Part shown: one piece after another, positions 16,355-24,213 of the stretch
Numbering within the stretch: position 1 is the first letter of the stretch
Layout: the number at the start of each line of letters is the position of its first letter
Source: a virus
Strand: one strand, 5' to 3'
Virus record (IMG/VR): IMGVR_UViG_3300034631_000008
Coordinates: 1-53,010 of that record
DNA: 53,010 bases
Position numbers and translations under genes: made by a program
The notes under the pieces: model-generated
What the model was told of the DNA's origin: nothing
What the model saw: only the letters and a program-made list of their open reading frames with translations
Databases searched by the model: none

Positions 16355-16792
16355 AAAAGGGCCGAGGACTTCCTTCAGCACGAAGCCGACGACCTCGTAG
16401 AGCCCGGTCGGGTCGGTCGAGAACTCGGTGTCGATGTCGGCCTGTTCATAGGACCCGTTCGCCGCCTTGACCTCGGCCATGGCGACCATGTCGGCGAGGA
16501 AGGACACGCCGGCATCGGGCTTCATGTTGCCGAGGATGCCCATGACAACGCCGATGATCTGGCTGTTCGCCGCCGAGAGCTTGGCCATATCCTCATCGGT
16601 GATCGAGGGCGCATTCTGCCCCTGATACCTGGACTGGATCGCCGAGGCCGACTGCATGGCCTCGATCGCCTTGGGAAGCTCGGCCGCCGAGCCGCCCAGG
16701 AGGTTCATGACGCGGAACTGCAGAGCCAGTGCCTCTCGAGCGAGCGGCTGCTGGACGCGAAACAGGCGCCCCGCGATCTTCTTCTCAGCCAT
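16280..16792 (-). CDS. Tail assembly chaperone (short form)
   Basis: A 170-residue helical protein between the tube and tape measure genes, the fixed place of tail assembly chaperones. It starts MAEKKIAGRLFRVQQPLAREAL and ends in a Lys/Ala-rich tail. Such proteins coat the tape measure before tube polymerisation. Lambda gpG and gpGT are the model: most ribosomes stop at the short form, and a few shift frame to make the long form. A slippery site is present near the 3' end. It follows the tube gene after three bases. Confidence 0.85.
   Translation of the reverse strand: MAEKKIAGRLFRVQQPLAREALALQFRVMNLLGGSAAELPKAIEAMQSASAIQSRYQGQNAPSITDEDMAKLSAANSQIIGVVMGILGNMKPDAGVSFLADMVAMAEVKAANGSYEQADIDTEFSTDPTGLYEVVGFVLKEVLGPFISGLMGSMSAKKGAAALARGKSGA
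16355..16361 (-). promoter_or_regulatory. Slippery heptamer for -1 frameshift
   Basis: The minus strand reads C CCT TTT in the zero frame of the chaperone gene. This is a canonical X-XXY-YYZ heptamer (X=C, Y=T, Z=T), at codons 144-146. Both tRNAs can re-pair after a -1 slip, and the new frame stays open for 78 codons. Confidence 0.82.
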
Positions 16793-16795
16793 CGG

Positions 16796-17233
16796 TTATG
16801 CCCTCGGGATGCGGTGCTGGAAGTTGCCCGTCCAAAGCACCCACGTCCGCACCGATGCGTTGGTGCCCTGCTGGACGCCGGGCGCCTGCATGATCATCGC
16901 CCGATCACAGGCGCCGCCCTCGTTGCTGTCCCCATCGCGGAAGGTCAGCGGGATGCCGGCGAGATTGCCGCCGCGCTGGCGGGCGAGCTGCTGGTGCAGG
17001 AGATTATGGAGCGGGGACCGATGCTGCACCCGGAGCGTGATCCGAGCCGAGTTGTTGACCGCCTGGGAGAAGATCGAAGATCCATCCGCCCCGACGACGC
17101 CGGTGCCGATGTCGGCACCCTCCTCGACGGTGATGGTGTCGTCGCCTTCCCAGAAACCGACCATGTCTCGACCGTTCAGCGTTCCGGTCACATTGCCGAA
17201 GCTGTAGGTCGTCTGAAGCGAAGAGCGCGCCAT
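16796..17233 (-). CDS. Tail tube protein (DUF3277)
   Basis: A 145-residue protein of the DUF3277 tube family. Landmarks are the N-terminal SFGNVTGTLNGRDMVGFWEGDDTITVEE, the QAVNNSARITLRVQHRSP segment, and CDRAMIMQAPG near the C-terminus. It stacks in hexameric rings inside the sheath. The sheath gene normally lies directly upstream; here an HNH gene on the other strand separates them. Confidence 0.92.
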   Translation of the reverse strand: MARSSLQTTYSFGNVTGTLNGRDMVGFWEGDDTITVEEGADIGTGVVGADGSSIFSQAVNNSARITLRVQHRSPLHNLLHQQLARQRGGNLAGIPLTFRDGDSNEGGACDRAMIMQAPGVQQGTNASVRTWVLWTGNFQHRIPRA

Positions 17234-17260
17234 TTTTATAGAACCCCATCGTTATGATGT

Positions 17261-17266
17261 TATAAT
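17261..17266 (+). promoter_or_regulatory. Possible -10 box for the HNH gene
   Basis: A perfect TATAAT lies in a short AT-rich pocket 35 bases before the HNH start. No good -35 hexamer is seen at the standard distance, so this is a weak call. Confidence 0.35.
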
Positions 17267-17300
17267 TTTCTGGCACCAACCTCAGCGAAGGTCGAATGCC

Positions 17301-18005
17301 ATGGATGTGCCAATGCCCAAGCACTCAGGCTTCAAGGATCATTCGGGGCGCACCTTTGGCCGATGGACCGTGAAGTCCTACGCAGGCGTTCGGGGTGTGC
17401 ACCATTACTGGATGTGTTCGTGTGCGTGCGGGACAGAGAGACCGGTTAACGCCGGCAGTCTCAGCAAGGGCGTAAGCAAGTCCTGCGGCTGCTTGGCCAA
17501 GGAGCAGATATCGGAGCGACTCCTGACGGATCGAACAGGACAGCGCTTTGGCAGGCTGACGGTAGTATCCCGGACCTTAAACAGGGGCGGGCAGACCGTG
17601 TGGCTATGCTCTTGCGACTGTGGAAACACTGCCGAGGTTTCCGGCAGCGCCTTGCAGAGTGGGAATACACGCTCCTGCGGATGCCTCCGCAACGAGAGGA
17701 CCCGCCAGCGCCGGTCGACGCATCGACAGACAAAAACGCCGGAATGGAATTGCTGGTGCGCTATACGGAAGCGATGCCATAACGAGAATGATGCCGCTTA
17801 TGCCTACTACGGCGGGCGCGGCATCAAGGTCTGTGACCGGTGGCAAGAAAACTTTGCAGCCTTCTATGCCGACATGGGGCCGCGTCCTTCTCCTGACCAT
17901 TCCATCGACCGCATCGACAATGATGGCGACTACGAGCCCGGCAACTGTCGATGGGCGACGAAGAGCCAGCAGGCATTCAATCGCCGCGCCAAGGGCACCC
18001 GCTAG
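17301..18005 (+). CDS. HNH homing-type endonuclease with two zinc repeats
   Basis: A 234-residue protein. Residues 15-64 and 78-128 are two copies of one zinc-binding repeat: (T/R)FGR(W/L)TV, then a CSCxCG pair and a closing SCGC. The C-terminal part has YYGGRGIKVCDRW and HSIDRIDNDGDYEPGNCRWAT (from H200), the usual ending of phage HNH endonucleases of this class. It is on the strand opposite the tail operon and lies exactly between sheath and tube genes. Its TAG shares bases with the sheath TAG (CTAG at 18002-18005). This is the picture of a free-standing homing endonuclease that inserted without damaging the operon. Confidence 0.88.
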   Translation: MDVPMPKHSGFKDHSGRTFGRWTVKSYAGVRGVHHYWMCSCACGTERPVNAGSLSKGVSKSCGCLAKEQISERLLTDRTGQRFGRLTVVSRTLNRGGQTVWLCSCDCGNTAEVSGSALQSGNTRSCGCLRNERTRQRRSTHRQTKTPEWNCWCAIRKRCHNENDAAYAYYGGRGIKVCDRWQENFAAFYADMGPRPSPDHSIDRIDNDGDYEPGNCRWATKSQQAFNRRAKGTR

Positions 18006-19162
18006 AAGCGCATGGTGATCGAAATCGTGGCGAAGTGGACAGCGCCGGCGTAGCGGAAGTTGACCTGCACGGCGGGCGCGATGCGCGCCTTGCGCTGCGC
18101 TGCCGAGATGGCGTCCACGTCGCCCGGCGTGACGGTGAAGGCCGGCACGAACTCGCCGTTCTCGTCCTCGTAGTCGGCGACGATGCCGGCGCGACGCGCG
18201 CGGACCATGACGGCCTCCGCGGCACCGGCGAGAATGCGCATTCCGTTCGGGTCCATCGCGATGCGCTTGTTGTTCAGCAGCGCGGCGAAGATCTCCTCCT
18301 CCATCCGCGCCGACAGCCAGTCGCCGGCATGGATCTCGTCGGTGAACACGTTCGCCGTCAGGGTCGAGCCCTCGACCACCAGGTTGACGCCCTTGGTGTC
18401 GACGTAAGTGTTGGCCAGATGGCCGGCCGTCGAGTTCTGGCCCAGCGCCGGGACAAATCCGGTGATGGCCTGAACGACAGCGGTGCCCTTGTTGATGCTG
18501 GAGAGACCGTTCAGCCGCTTGAACTTCCCGGTGTAGGCCGCGCCTTCCTCATCGAAGTTGAAGGTGCCCAGCTTGGCCGCGTAGGCGAAGCCCGGGTACT
18601 TCGTTGCGTCGGTGTGGTAGAAGACATTCGCGCGCTCGTAGGCGCCCTTGTGGCGAGCCGAGATGTTCGTCGCGTCACCGGCGTCCTCGTGCCCGTCGTC
18701 GTTGGACGTCAGCATCGCCTGCTTACGGCGCGGCTCGCACCACTCGATCACGGCATCGGAGCCGGGACCGTCGCGGAGCACGGCCTCGACATCAACCCAG
18801 TAGAAGCCGTCGTCGGCGTTCTCGATCGCGTCCAGCGCATCGGCGATGAAGGCTTTCTCGGCCGCCGCGTCTGCAGCGCCGGCAAAGCCCGTCGCATCGT
18901 ACCAGCCGGCCTTGACCTGCAGCGGCGCCGGGTTCTGGGCGAAGGCGAGACTGGCGGCCTCGTAGAACGGCTGGCCGGCATCGCAATCTACCGCGACCTC
19001 GGCCATGGAGCCGTAGGTGATGGTCAGGTTGTCGGCATCCAGCTTGCCGGCCACCGTGGTCGACGTGAGCAACAGCGCGACGCCGAAGCCCTCGATGCTG
19101 GGGAAGCGATCATCGCGCGTCAGGTTGACGTCGACGAACCGCGAAATGGGCAGCTTGGCCAT
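18002..19162 (-). CDS. Tail sheath protein (DUF3383)
   Basis: A 386-residue contractile sheath protein of the DUF3383 family. The N-terminal LPISRFVDVNLTRD and the C-terminal TVTPGDVDAISAAQRKARIAP, ending in VHFATISITMRF, are typical. ATG 19162 is preferred to TTG 19171 because AAGGA is ten bases upstream. The sheath contracts to drive tube and spike through the envelope. The gene is separated from the tube gene by the inserted HNH gene. Confidence 0.93.
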   Translation of the reverse strand: MAKLPISRFVDVNLTRDDRFPSIEGFGVALLLTSTTVAGKLDADNLTITYGSMAEVAVDCDAGQPFYEAASLAFAQNPAPLQVKAGWYDATGFAGAADAAAEKAFIADALDAIENADDGFYWVDVEAVLRDGPGSDAVIEWCEPRRKQAMLTSNDDGHEDAGDATNISARHKGAYERANVFYHTDATKYPGFAYAAKLGTFNFDEEGAAYTGKFKRLNGLSSINKGTAVVQAITGFVPALGQNSTAGHLANTYVDTKGVNLVVEGSTLTANVFTDEIHAGDWLSARMEEEIFAALLNNKRIAMDPNGMRILAGAAEAVMVRARRAGIVADYEDENGEFVPAFTVTPGDVDAISAAQRKARIAPAVQVNFRYAGAVHFATISITMRF

Positions 19163-19194
19163 GGCCAGCAAGTCCTTTCGTGACAGGCCCTTAA

Positions 19195-19233
19195 CCGGGC
19201 AGGCTTAGGTTTCAGGAGAGGGCAACTGCCCGG
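19195..19233 (-). other. Inverted repeat before the sheath gene
   Basis: CCGGGCAG (19195-19202) and CTGCCCGG (19226-19233) form an 8-base perfect inverted repeat with a 23-base spacer, exactly between the neck gene stop and the sheath leader. It may be a transcript-processing or attenuation element. Confidence 0.4.
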
Positions 19234-19728
19234 TCACACCGATGTGGTTTCCACACCGGCAGTTTCGGCGACGTCGATGACGAGGCCGTCGCGGATCAGC
19301 CCGCGGATTTCGATGTCCATCTGCTTGCGGGACTGCCACGCCTCATTGACGAGTTCGGTGGCGTCGCGGACCTGCGACGTCTCGAACAGCGAGAGCGGGC
19401 GGAGCGGCGCAGTGGCGCTGAGCACCTTCTCTGCCGTCTTCACCTTGCGCAGGATGGTTGCCCCCTCGCCGCCGTAGACGTTGAGGCTGAACCGCCAGTA
19501 CCAGTCCCGCACCGGCGCCTGGCTGATCTGCTCGTCTTCGGTGCCTTCGTCGGCCACCGGATATTCATGCTCGATCGGATTGGCGTAGAGCGCGTCCGAC
19601 ATCATCAGGTTGATCACGCCGTAAGGCTCCGCCGGCTCCGGCCCGCCCTGGTAACTGTCGATCCAGAGGATCCCGGTGGTCGTGGCGATCCAGTTGCGGG
19701 TTGCATCCATGACCTCGGCTTCGTTCAT
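19234..19728 (-). CDS. Neck/tail terminator protein
   Basis: A 164-residue protein in the position and with the organisation of phage neck terminator (tail completion) proteins. It begins MNEAEVMDATRNWIATTTG, has a central DWYWRFSLNVYGG strand, and ends with a long helix and short beta segment. It caps the tail tube at the head end. ATG 19728 overlaps the previous stop (ATGA), so the upstream in-frame extension is not used. Confidence 0.75.
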   Translation of the reverse strand: MNEAEVMDATRNWIATTTGILWIDSYQGGPEPAEPYGVINLMMSDALYANPIEHEYPVADEGTEDEQISQAPVRDWYWRFSLNVYGGEGATILRKVKTAEKVLSATAPLRPLSLFETSQVRDATELVNEAWQSRKQMDIEIRGLIRDGLVIDVAETAGVETTSV

Positions 19729-20063
19729 TTCAGTGCCCCGAGGATCGCCCGGGTGTAGCCGCCGAGCTTCTGCCAATCGTCGATGTGAAGCACCTTGTAG
19801 CGCGCCGCGCCGTCGATGATCCGATCGCCCGACTGCAGCGCAAAACGCGTCAGGCAGGCCGCCTGCGCCTCATTGCGGATGGTCGAGGGCAGGTTGTCGT
19901 ATTCCTTGCCGGCGATCGGCTGGATCGAAGCCTTGATCGTGGTCGAAACCGGCGGCGCGGGCACCCACTTCCCGTTCACATACGATCCTGCGTCCGGATC
20001 GCTGCGCTCATGCGTGACTGCCATCGTGGTGATGGCGTTGAAGGCGCGGGCGAGGCTGGGCAT
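19725..20063 (-). CDS. Head-tail joining (neck) protein
   Basis: A 112-residue protein in the neck gene cluster. It has a beta-rich core with TIKASIQPI and the C-terminal RYKVLHIDDWQKLGGYTRAIL, which resembles small head-closure proteins. The family is not identified with certainty; the assignment rests on position between the gp10-like protein and the neck terminator. Confidence 0.68.
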   Translation of the reverse strand: MPSLARAFNAITTMAVTHERSDPDAGSYVNGKWVPAPPVSTTIKASIQPIAGKEYDNLPSTIRNEAQAACLTRFALQSGDRIIDGAARYKVLHIDDWQKLGGYTRAILGALK

Positions 20064-20064
20064 G

Positions 20065-20538
20065 TCAGTCCTCGATCTTCCATGTCACTGCGGCGCGCAT
20101 CTCTCCGCTGTCGATCAGCGGGTTGCTGCTGCCCTTGAGCTTTGTCGTCACAGGGCTGTTCGGCGGGCTCCGGAGTGCGGTGATCTCGACCTGGATGTCG
20201 CCTTGAGCCAGGATGCCCAGCCGCGACAGGATGGCGTGCATCGACGTGCCGCTTTTGAAGATTTCGCGGGCACCGGCCGCCATGGCGCGCTGGTACTTCC
20301 CGCGGTTCGCCCGCATCGCGTTCCGCATGAACGGCCGCTCAGGAACGGGCCCGCCCCAGCCGCCGCCGGACGCGCCGCCACGCGTGCCGAACTCGTTCCA
20401 GATCGCCCGCATGACGAGATCGCTGCTGGCTTCGCCGGCCGGGAAGCCGACCTGAACGTGCGTCCCGCGGAAGCTGTGCGCCAGGATCCTCTTCCACCGG
20501 GTATCGTGCTCCTTGCGGACCACCTTGACGTTGAACAT
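20065..20538 (-). CDS. HK97 gp10-like neck protein
   Basis: A 157-residue protein with the pattern of the HK97-gp10 family. This is AIWNEFGTRGG, then PERPFMRNAM, and at the end SNPLIDSGEMRAAVTWKIED, in which the PLIDSG-M string is the family signature. These proteins take part in joining head and tail. It overlaps the DUF4054 gene by one base. Confidence 0.88.
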   Translation of the reverse strand: MFNVKVVRKEHDTRWKRILAHSFRGTHVQVGFPAGEASSDLVMRAIWNEFGTRGGASGGGWGGPVPERPFMRNAMRANRGKYQRAMAAGAREIFKSGTSMHAILSRLGILAQGDIQVEITALRSPPNSPVTTKLKGSSNPLIDSGEMRAAVTWKIED

Positions 20539-20945
20539 CAGGCGACCAACGGCCCGCTGAAATTCGCCCGCCTGAGGGCGAGGAAACGCGCGCCGTAATA
20601 GGTGGAGGCCAGAGCGTCGGCGGACATTTCCTGTCCTCCTGCGCCTCCCCCGGTCCCGGCGTAGCTCATTTGAACCTCGCTGACGCGGAATGACTTCACC
20701 GCGCCGGTCGTGGTCATGGTGGATGTGCCGTCGCCGTTCGGGTCGGCCCGCTCCACCGCGCCCTCGGCTATCAGCATGTGCGCTGCCAGGAGCATGATGG
20801 CGATGGGATAGTCGCGCTCCAGCCAGGAGGTGGTGACCGTGCCGGCCGCTTCGGTGATCACGAGGGTAACGAGGTCATCGGAGACCGCATCGAACTCGGG
20901 ATATCGCGCCTTGAGAGAGGCAGCGGTCGGCACGGTGTAGGCCAT
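20538..20945 (-). CDS. Head-tail connector (DUF4054)
   Basis: A 135-residue protein of the DUF4054 family: FKARYPEF-type start (SLKARYPEFDAVSDDLV), a helix with LLAAHMLI, then a Gly-rich loop and the closing STYYGARFLALRRAN. Such proteins form the adaptor ring below the portal. It is the first neck gene after the capsid block. Confidence 0.88.
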   Translation of the reverse strand: MAYTVPTAASLKARYPEFDAVSDDLVTLVITEAAGTVTTSWLERDYPIAIMLLAAHMLIAEGAVERADPNGDGTSTMTTTGAVKSFRVSEVQMSYAGTGGGAGGQEMSADALASTYYGARFLALRRANFSGPLVA

Positions 20946-20948
20946 GGG

Positions 20949-21356
20949 TCAGTCCTCGACCTTGTTCGCCTCGACGAAGGCGGCCTTGTCCGCATCCGAG
21001 AACTCGTCGAACCCGGAGACATCGTCCTTCCGCAGTCCCTTGGTGACCTGCTTGTCGCCGTCGAAGACTGCGAACCAGCCCGGCGAGGTCGCCTTGACGG
21101 CATAGGCGCCGGTGGGCGCGTCTTCCGTCTGGGCAGGACCGGCAGCGAAGCCCTGAAGATCCGCCCGCTTGAGACCGGCAAGGCCGCGCTCGGCGGGATC
21201 CTCGTCGGCCTCGATGATTCCCAGCTTCAGCCAGGTGCGGACCGCAGAACCGCCGGAGACCATCCGCCAGTTCTCGACCTTGGCCGTGCGACCGGCCGGG
21301 ATCGTGACGCCGCCCATCGTGAGCGGCGCCGAGTGCTTGTTCGTGACGTTCGCCAT
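20949..21356 (-). CDS. Hypothetical head-region protein
   Basis: A 135-residue protein between the major capsid and connector genes. The first 60 residues form a short beta domain (MGGVTIPAGRTAKVENW) like those of small head-associated proteins. The C-terminal half is acidic and ends SDADKAAFVEANKVED. It could be an adaptor or decoration protein; no family name is assigned. Confidence 0.65.
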   Translation of the reverse strand: MANVTNKHSAPLTMGGVTIPAGRTAKVENWRMVSGGSAVRTWLKLGIIEADEDPAERGLAGLKRADLQGFAAGPAQTEDAPTGAYAVKATSPGWFAVFDGDKQVTKGLRKDDVSGFDEFSDADKAAFVEANKVED

Positions 21357-21369
21357 GATCCGCGCTCCC

Positions 21370-22293
21370 TCAGAGCCCGTCGCCGTAGCGAACTTCCTTC
21401 GGGCGCCGGATGTCGAGGCCGCCGAGACGGAAGACGCCGGGCACGACCCAGTGCAGCGGGCCGTCCTGGAACACCGGCAGGAAGCGGTGCGGCATCGGGA
21501 TGTGCGCCTTCAACACCGCCGGATCGCGGCGATAAGCGACCATGCGGGCCGTCCCGCCGGCACCGGCGGTCGAGAGGCCGCGAAGCGTGCGGATCGTCAG
21601 CGCCCGGCCGGTCATCGCCGTGACGACGTTCTCGGTCCGGAGGAACTGCAGGATCGTCTGCTGGGTGTCGCCGAGGCGGTTCGACGCCAGGTAGGCGAGC
21701 TTGTCGTAGGGCAGCAGCACGGTGTCCGCCATCCCCGTTTCCTTCGTGTCCGTGGTGATGCCGAGCAGCACCTCGTTGAAGTCGGCGAGGATCTGGTCTT
21801 CCGTGGCCGTGGCCCAATCGCCTGTGGTCACGCCGGCGGCGGTCACGGCCGAGCTGTTGATCAGCCCGACGAAGCCCTTGGTCGTGTCGCCGTAGAGCAT
21901 GGTGCGGTCGACCATCTCCTCGTAGGCGCGGCGCGCGGCCATGGCGTCGTCGTTGGCCAGATTGCGGCCCGACATCATGGCGACGTTGATCTCTTCCCAG
22001 CCCCAGCCGTAGCCGATCGCCGCGGTGTAGACCGCCGTCTTGTGCTGGGTCAGTTCGGTGCCGGCCATCGGGATGTCGTCGGCGTTGCCGTTGATCCAGT
22101 CGGCCTTACCGAACTTGTCGCTCGAGTAGTAGGTGACCGTCTGAGCGAACGGGTTCGCCGAGGTGTCGACCGGGATCAGGCCCGGATACTGGATGTCCGG
22201 GTAGACGGTCTCGTTGACCGCCTGCTCGACGTGGGTCGTCTGCGAGCGGACGAAGCTCAGGGCCGCCTGAGCGTCATAGGTGTGCATGTTCAT
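21370..22293 (-). CDS. Major capsid protein (DUF2184)
   Basis: A 307-residue capsid protein of the DUF2184 family. Landmarks are VYPDIQYPGLIPVDT, the GYGWGWEEINVAMMSGRNL segment, MLYGDTTKGFVGLIN, and LLPYDKLAYLA. ATG 22293 has GAGGAG seven bases upstream; a longer ORF in this frame begins within the cement-protein gene and is rejected. Flanked by cement and neck genes as expected. Confidence 0.93.
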   Translation of the reverse strand: MNMHTYDAQAALSFVRSQTTHVEQAVNETVYPDIQYPGLIPVDTSANPFAQTVTYYSSDKFGKADWINGNADDIPMAGTELTQHKTAVYTAAIGYGWGWEEINVAMMSGRNLANDDAMAARRAYEEMVDRTMLYGDTTKGFVGLINSSAVTAAGVTTGDWATATEDQILADFNEVLLGITTDTKETGMADTVLLPYDKLAYLASNRLGDTQQTILQFLRTENVVTAMTGRALTIRTLRGLSTAGAGGTARMVAYRRDPAVLKAHIPMPHRFLPVFQDGPLHWVVPGVFRLGGLDIRRPKEVRYGDGL

Positions 22294-22304
22294 GGGTGTT
22301 CTCC

Positions 22305-22763
22305 TCAGCCCAGGCGAAGCGCAGCGAGGCCGGCACCCGAAGTGCTGGTCTCCCACCGGGCGTTCGGAATGGCCACGACACCGGCGCCGACGGCAGTCTT
22401 GCCGATGATCCCGGAGGCGAGCGTGACGGTGACGATGTCGGAAGGCGCCACAGCGACAGCGACCTCGACCCAGATGACGCCCTTGCGCATGATCAGCGCG
22501 GATTCGTACTGGGCAAAGGCGTTGGGCGTCTCGGGGCGAACGCCGCGCTCACGCATGGTGACGCCGAGATAGGTCTGCGCCGTCATGCCGGTGAGCGTCG
22601 CGGTGCAGCCCTTGTCGGCGGCGCCCTGCTGGACGACCTTGCCGAAGCCGATGCCGGCCTCGTCCTCGACGGTGCGCGAGATCAGGTCGACCGGCTCCAT
22701 GTTGACCCGGGCGCCTGCGCGACCCGCATCGATGGTCTCGTTGTATGCGGTCTGGATCGCCAT
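22305..22763 (-). CDS. Capsid cement/decoration protein
   Basis: A 152-residue protein that matches the class of phage structural cement proteins (Gp24-like). It starts MAIQTAYNETIDAGRAGARVN and ends with a beta-rich domain (GIIGKTAVGAGVVAIPNARWET). It is encoded between the scaffold gene and the major capsid gene, the usual position. It probably stabilises the expanded capsid. Confidence 0.82.
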   Translation of the reverse strand: MAIQTAYNETIDAGRAGARVNMEPVDLISRTVEDEAGIGFGKVVQQGAADKGCTATLTGMTAQTYLGVTMRERGVRPETPNAFAQYESALIMRKGVIWVEVAVAVAPSDIVTVTLASGIIGKTAVGAGVVAIPNARWETSTSGAGLAALRLG

Positions 22764-22766
22764 GGA

Positions 22767-23303
22767 TCAGGCCTCCTTCTTCCAAGCGTCGGAGAGGCGA
22801 GCCTCGTAGGCCGACTGACCATTGTCGTTGATGCTGGGCGGCGTCTTGTCGCCGAGCGCCTTGCGGACCACGTCGCTCCCCTTCTTCGCGTCCTCGGCGA
22901 GGATGTCGAAGCGGGCGTCGATATAGGCAGCCGACTTGCCCTCGACCGCGGCATCGCCGAGCTTGGCGACCACGACGGCCTTGCGGATGTCGGCATCGGA
23001 GACGCCGGTCGTCTTCACGTCCTTGGCGATGGCGCCGGCGAGCGCGACTAGATCGCCGCGGTCCTGGACGCGCTTGTCGATGTCGGCGTCGGACAGGATC
23101 TTGCCCTTCGCGTCGTCGAGGGCCGCATCCTTGGCGGCGATCTCCGCATCCTTGGCGGCGAGCGCGGCGGCGTGGTCGGTGTTGAGCTTGGCGATGTTCG
23201 CCGCGCTGTCGCTGAGCCGCTGCTGCAGCGTGGCAATGACCGTGGCGCCCTGATCGGTCACTTCGATCGGGATGCCATCGACGGTAACCGTCTTGAGCGT
23301 CAT
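22767..23303 (-). CDS. Internal start: scaffold-only product
   Basis: ATG 23303, at the border between protease and scaffold parts, has a good AAGGA site (23315-23311) seven bases upstream. Translation from it gives 178 residues containing only the coiled-coil scaffold. Lambda C/Nu3 uses the same nested arrangement. Whether it is used here is inferred from the sequence. Confidence 0.6.
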   Translation of the reverse strand: MTLKTVTVDGIPIEVTDQGATVIATLQQRLSDSAANIAKLNTDHAAALAAKDAEIAAKDAALDDAKGKILSDADIDKRVQDRGDLVALAGAIAKDVKTTGVSDADIRKAVVVAKLGDAAVEGKSAAYIDARFDILAEDAKKGSDVVRKALGDKTPPSINDNGQSAYEARLSDAWKKEA

Positions 23304-23879
23304 GGGAGGGTCCTTGTCCTCTATGGTGATCGGGGCGGCGCCCCACGATGCGGCACCGTCACCGATGCGGCATTCCGAGCCCGCACGGCCGCGCTGGACA
23401 ATCGCCAGGTGGTTCGCACGGATGTTTCGTTGGATTGCGTCGTAGGCCTCGCCGTTGGGCGTGACGCCATCTTCGAACGAGAGGTCGCAGGTGTAGCCGG
23501 CGGAGAGCTCCCGCTTGCCGCCCTGGATCGCCTTCACCGCGGCCGCGTCCTTGACGATCAGCGGAATGCGCAGCCGCTGGCCGTCCCGCAGCACCTCGTC
23601 GCCGGTCTCGCCCTTCGCCAACTTCGACCAGTTGTCCGCCGTGACGGCTTCGGAGGGGTGATCGTCGGTGATCGGGACGTGAGAGAACGAGGCCAGGCTG
23701 TCGCGGTGGAAGACCTCTTCCTCCGGCCGGTAGACCCGGACCATCTGCATTTCCGGCTTGCCGACCTCGAACCCGGCGTAGTGCTGGATCCCGGTCCGGA
23801 CGATCCGGGCATCGGCCACGAGATAGCCGTCGCCGGTCAGCCGTGGGTGCTCGACCGCGGCGGCGTCGATGAACTGCAT
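22767..23879 (-). CDS. DUF2213 prohead protease-scaffold fusion
   Basis: A 370-residue protein. The first 170 residues are a DUF2213 protease-like domain (FIDAAAVEHPRLTGDGYLVA, VPITDDHPSEAVTADNW, LSAGYTCDLSF, NHLAIVQRGRAG). H and S residues in these blocks are the likely catalytic set. The rest is a typical scaffold: a long helical, Ala/Lys/Asp-rich coil (about 215-265) and a C-terminal helical region. The protein directs capsid assembly and then removes the scaffold. An internal in-frame start probably also makes the scaffold alone. Confidence 0.88.
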   Translation of the reverse strand: MQFIDAAAVEHPRLTGDGYLVADARIVRTGIQHYAGFEVGKPEMQMVRVYRPEEEVFHRDSLASFSHVPITDDHPSEAVTADNWSKLAKGETGDEVLRDGQRLRIPLIVKDAAAVKAIQGGKRELSAGYTCDLSFEDGVTPNGEAYDAIQRNIRANHLAIVQRGRAGSECRIGDGAASWGAAPITIEDKDPPMTLKTVTVDGIPIEVTDQGATVIATLQQRLSDSAANIAKLNTDHAAALAAKDAEIAAKDAALDDAKGKILSDADIDKRVQDRGDLVALAGAIAKDVKTTGVSDADIRKAVVVAKLGDAAVEGKSAAYIDARFDILAEDAKKGSDVVRKALGDKTPPSINDNGQSAYEARLSDAWKKEA

Positions 23880-23895
23880 GTTGGTGATCCTCAGA

Positions 23896-24177
23896 TTACC
23901 GTTTGGGCGCCGGCACGTGGTTCTGTTCGCCGAATGCCACGGTCATAGGGTGCCAAGAGCCGCACCAGCATCCGTCGCAGCCTTTGACGTGCTCACGCTC
24001 GCTCGGGGCATCTGCATGAACAACATCCGTCAGTCGCGCGTCGCGCCATGAATACCGGACGAAATCTCGGCCCGGCTGCGGGCGCCCCGGACCTGCCGTG
24101 ATGCAGGCTTCCTCGACTTGTAGGATCACCTTGCCGAACCATCCGAGGCGATACCGCGTCCGACCTGTCAAACGCAT
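23896..24177 (-). CDS. Small conserved phage head-region protein
   Basis: A 93-residue protein starting MRLTGRTRYRLGWFGKVILQVEE and containing YSWRDARLTDVV. This pattern, a TRYR..WFGK..LQVE start followed by WRDA, is recurrent in small phage proteins encoded near the portal, but no function is known. The C-terminal part has a CDGCWCG cluster. A longer ORF in this frame overlaps the opposite-strand gene and is not supported. Confidence 0.65.
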   Translation of the reverse strand: MRLTGRTRYRLGWFGKVILQVEEACITAGPGRPQPGRDFVRYSWRDARLTDVVHADAPSEREHVKGCDGCWCGSWHPMTVAFGEQNHVPAPKR

Positions 24178-24213
24178 GGGCTTCGCCCTCGATCTGTGTA
24201 TGATGCCGCCCCG

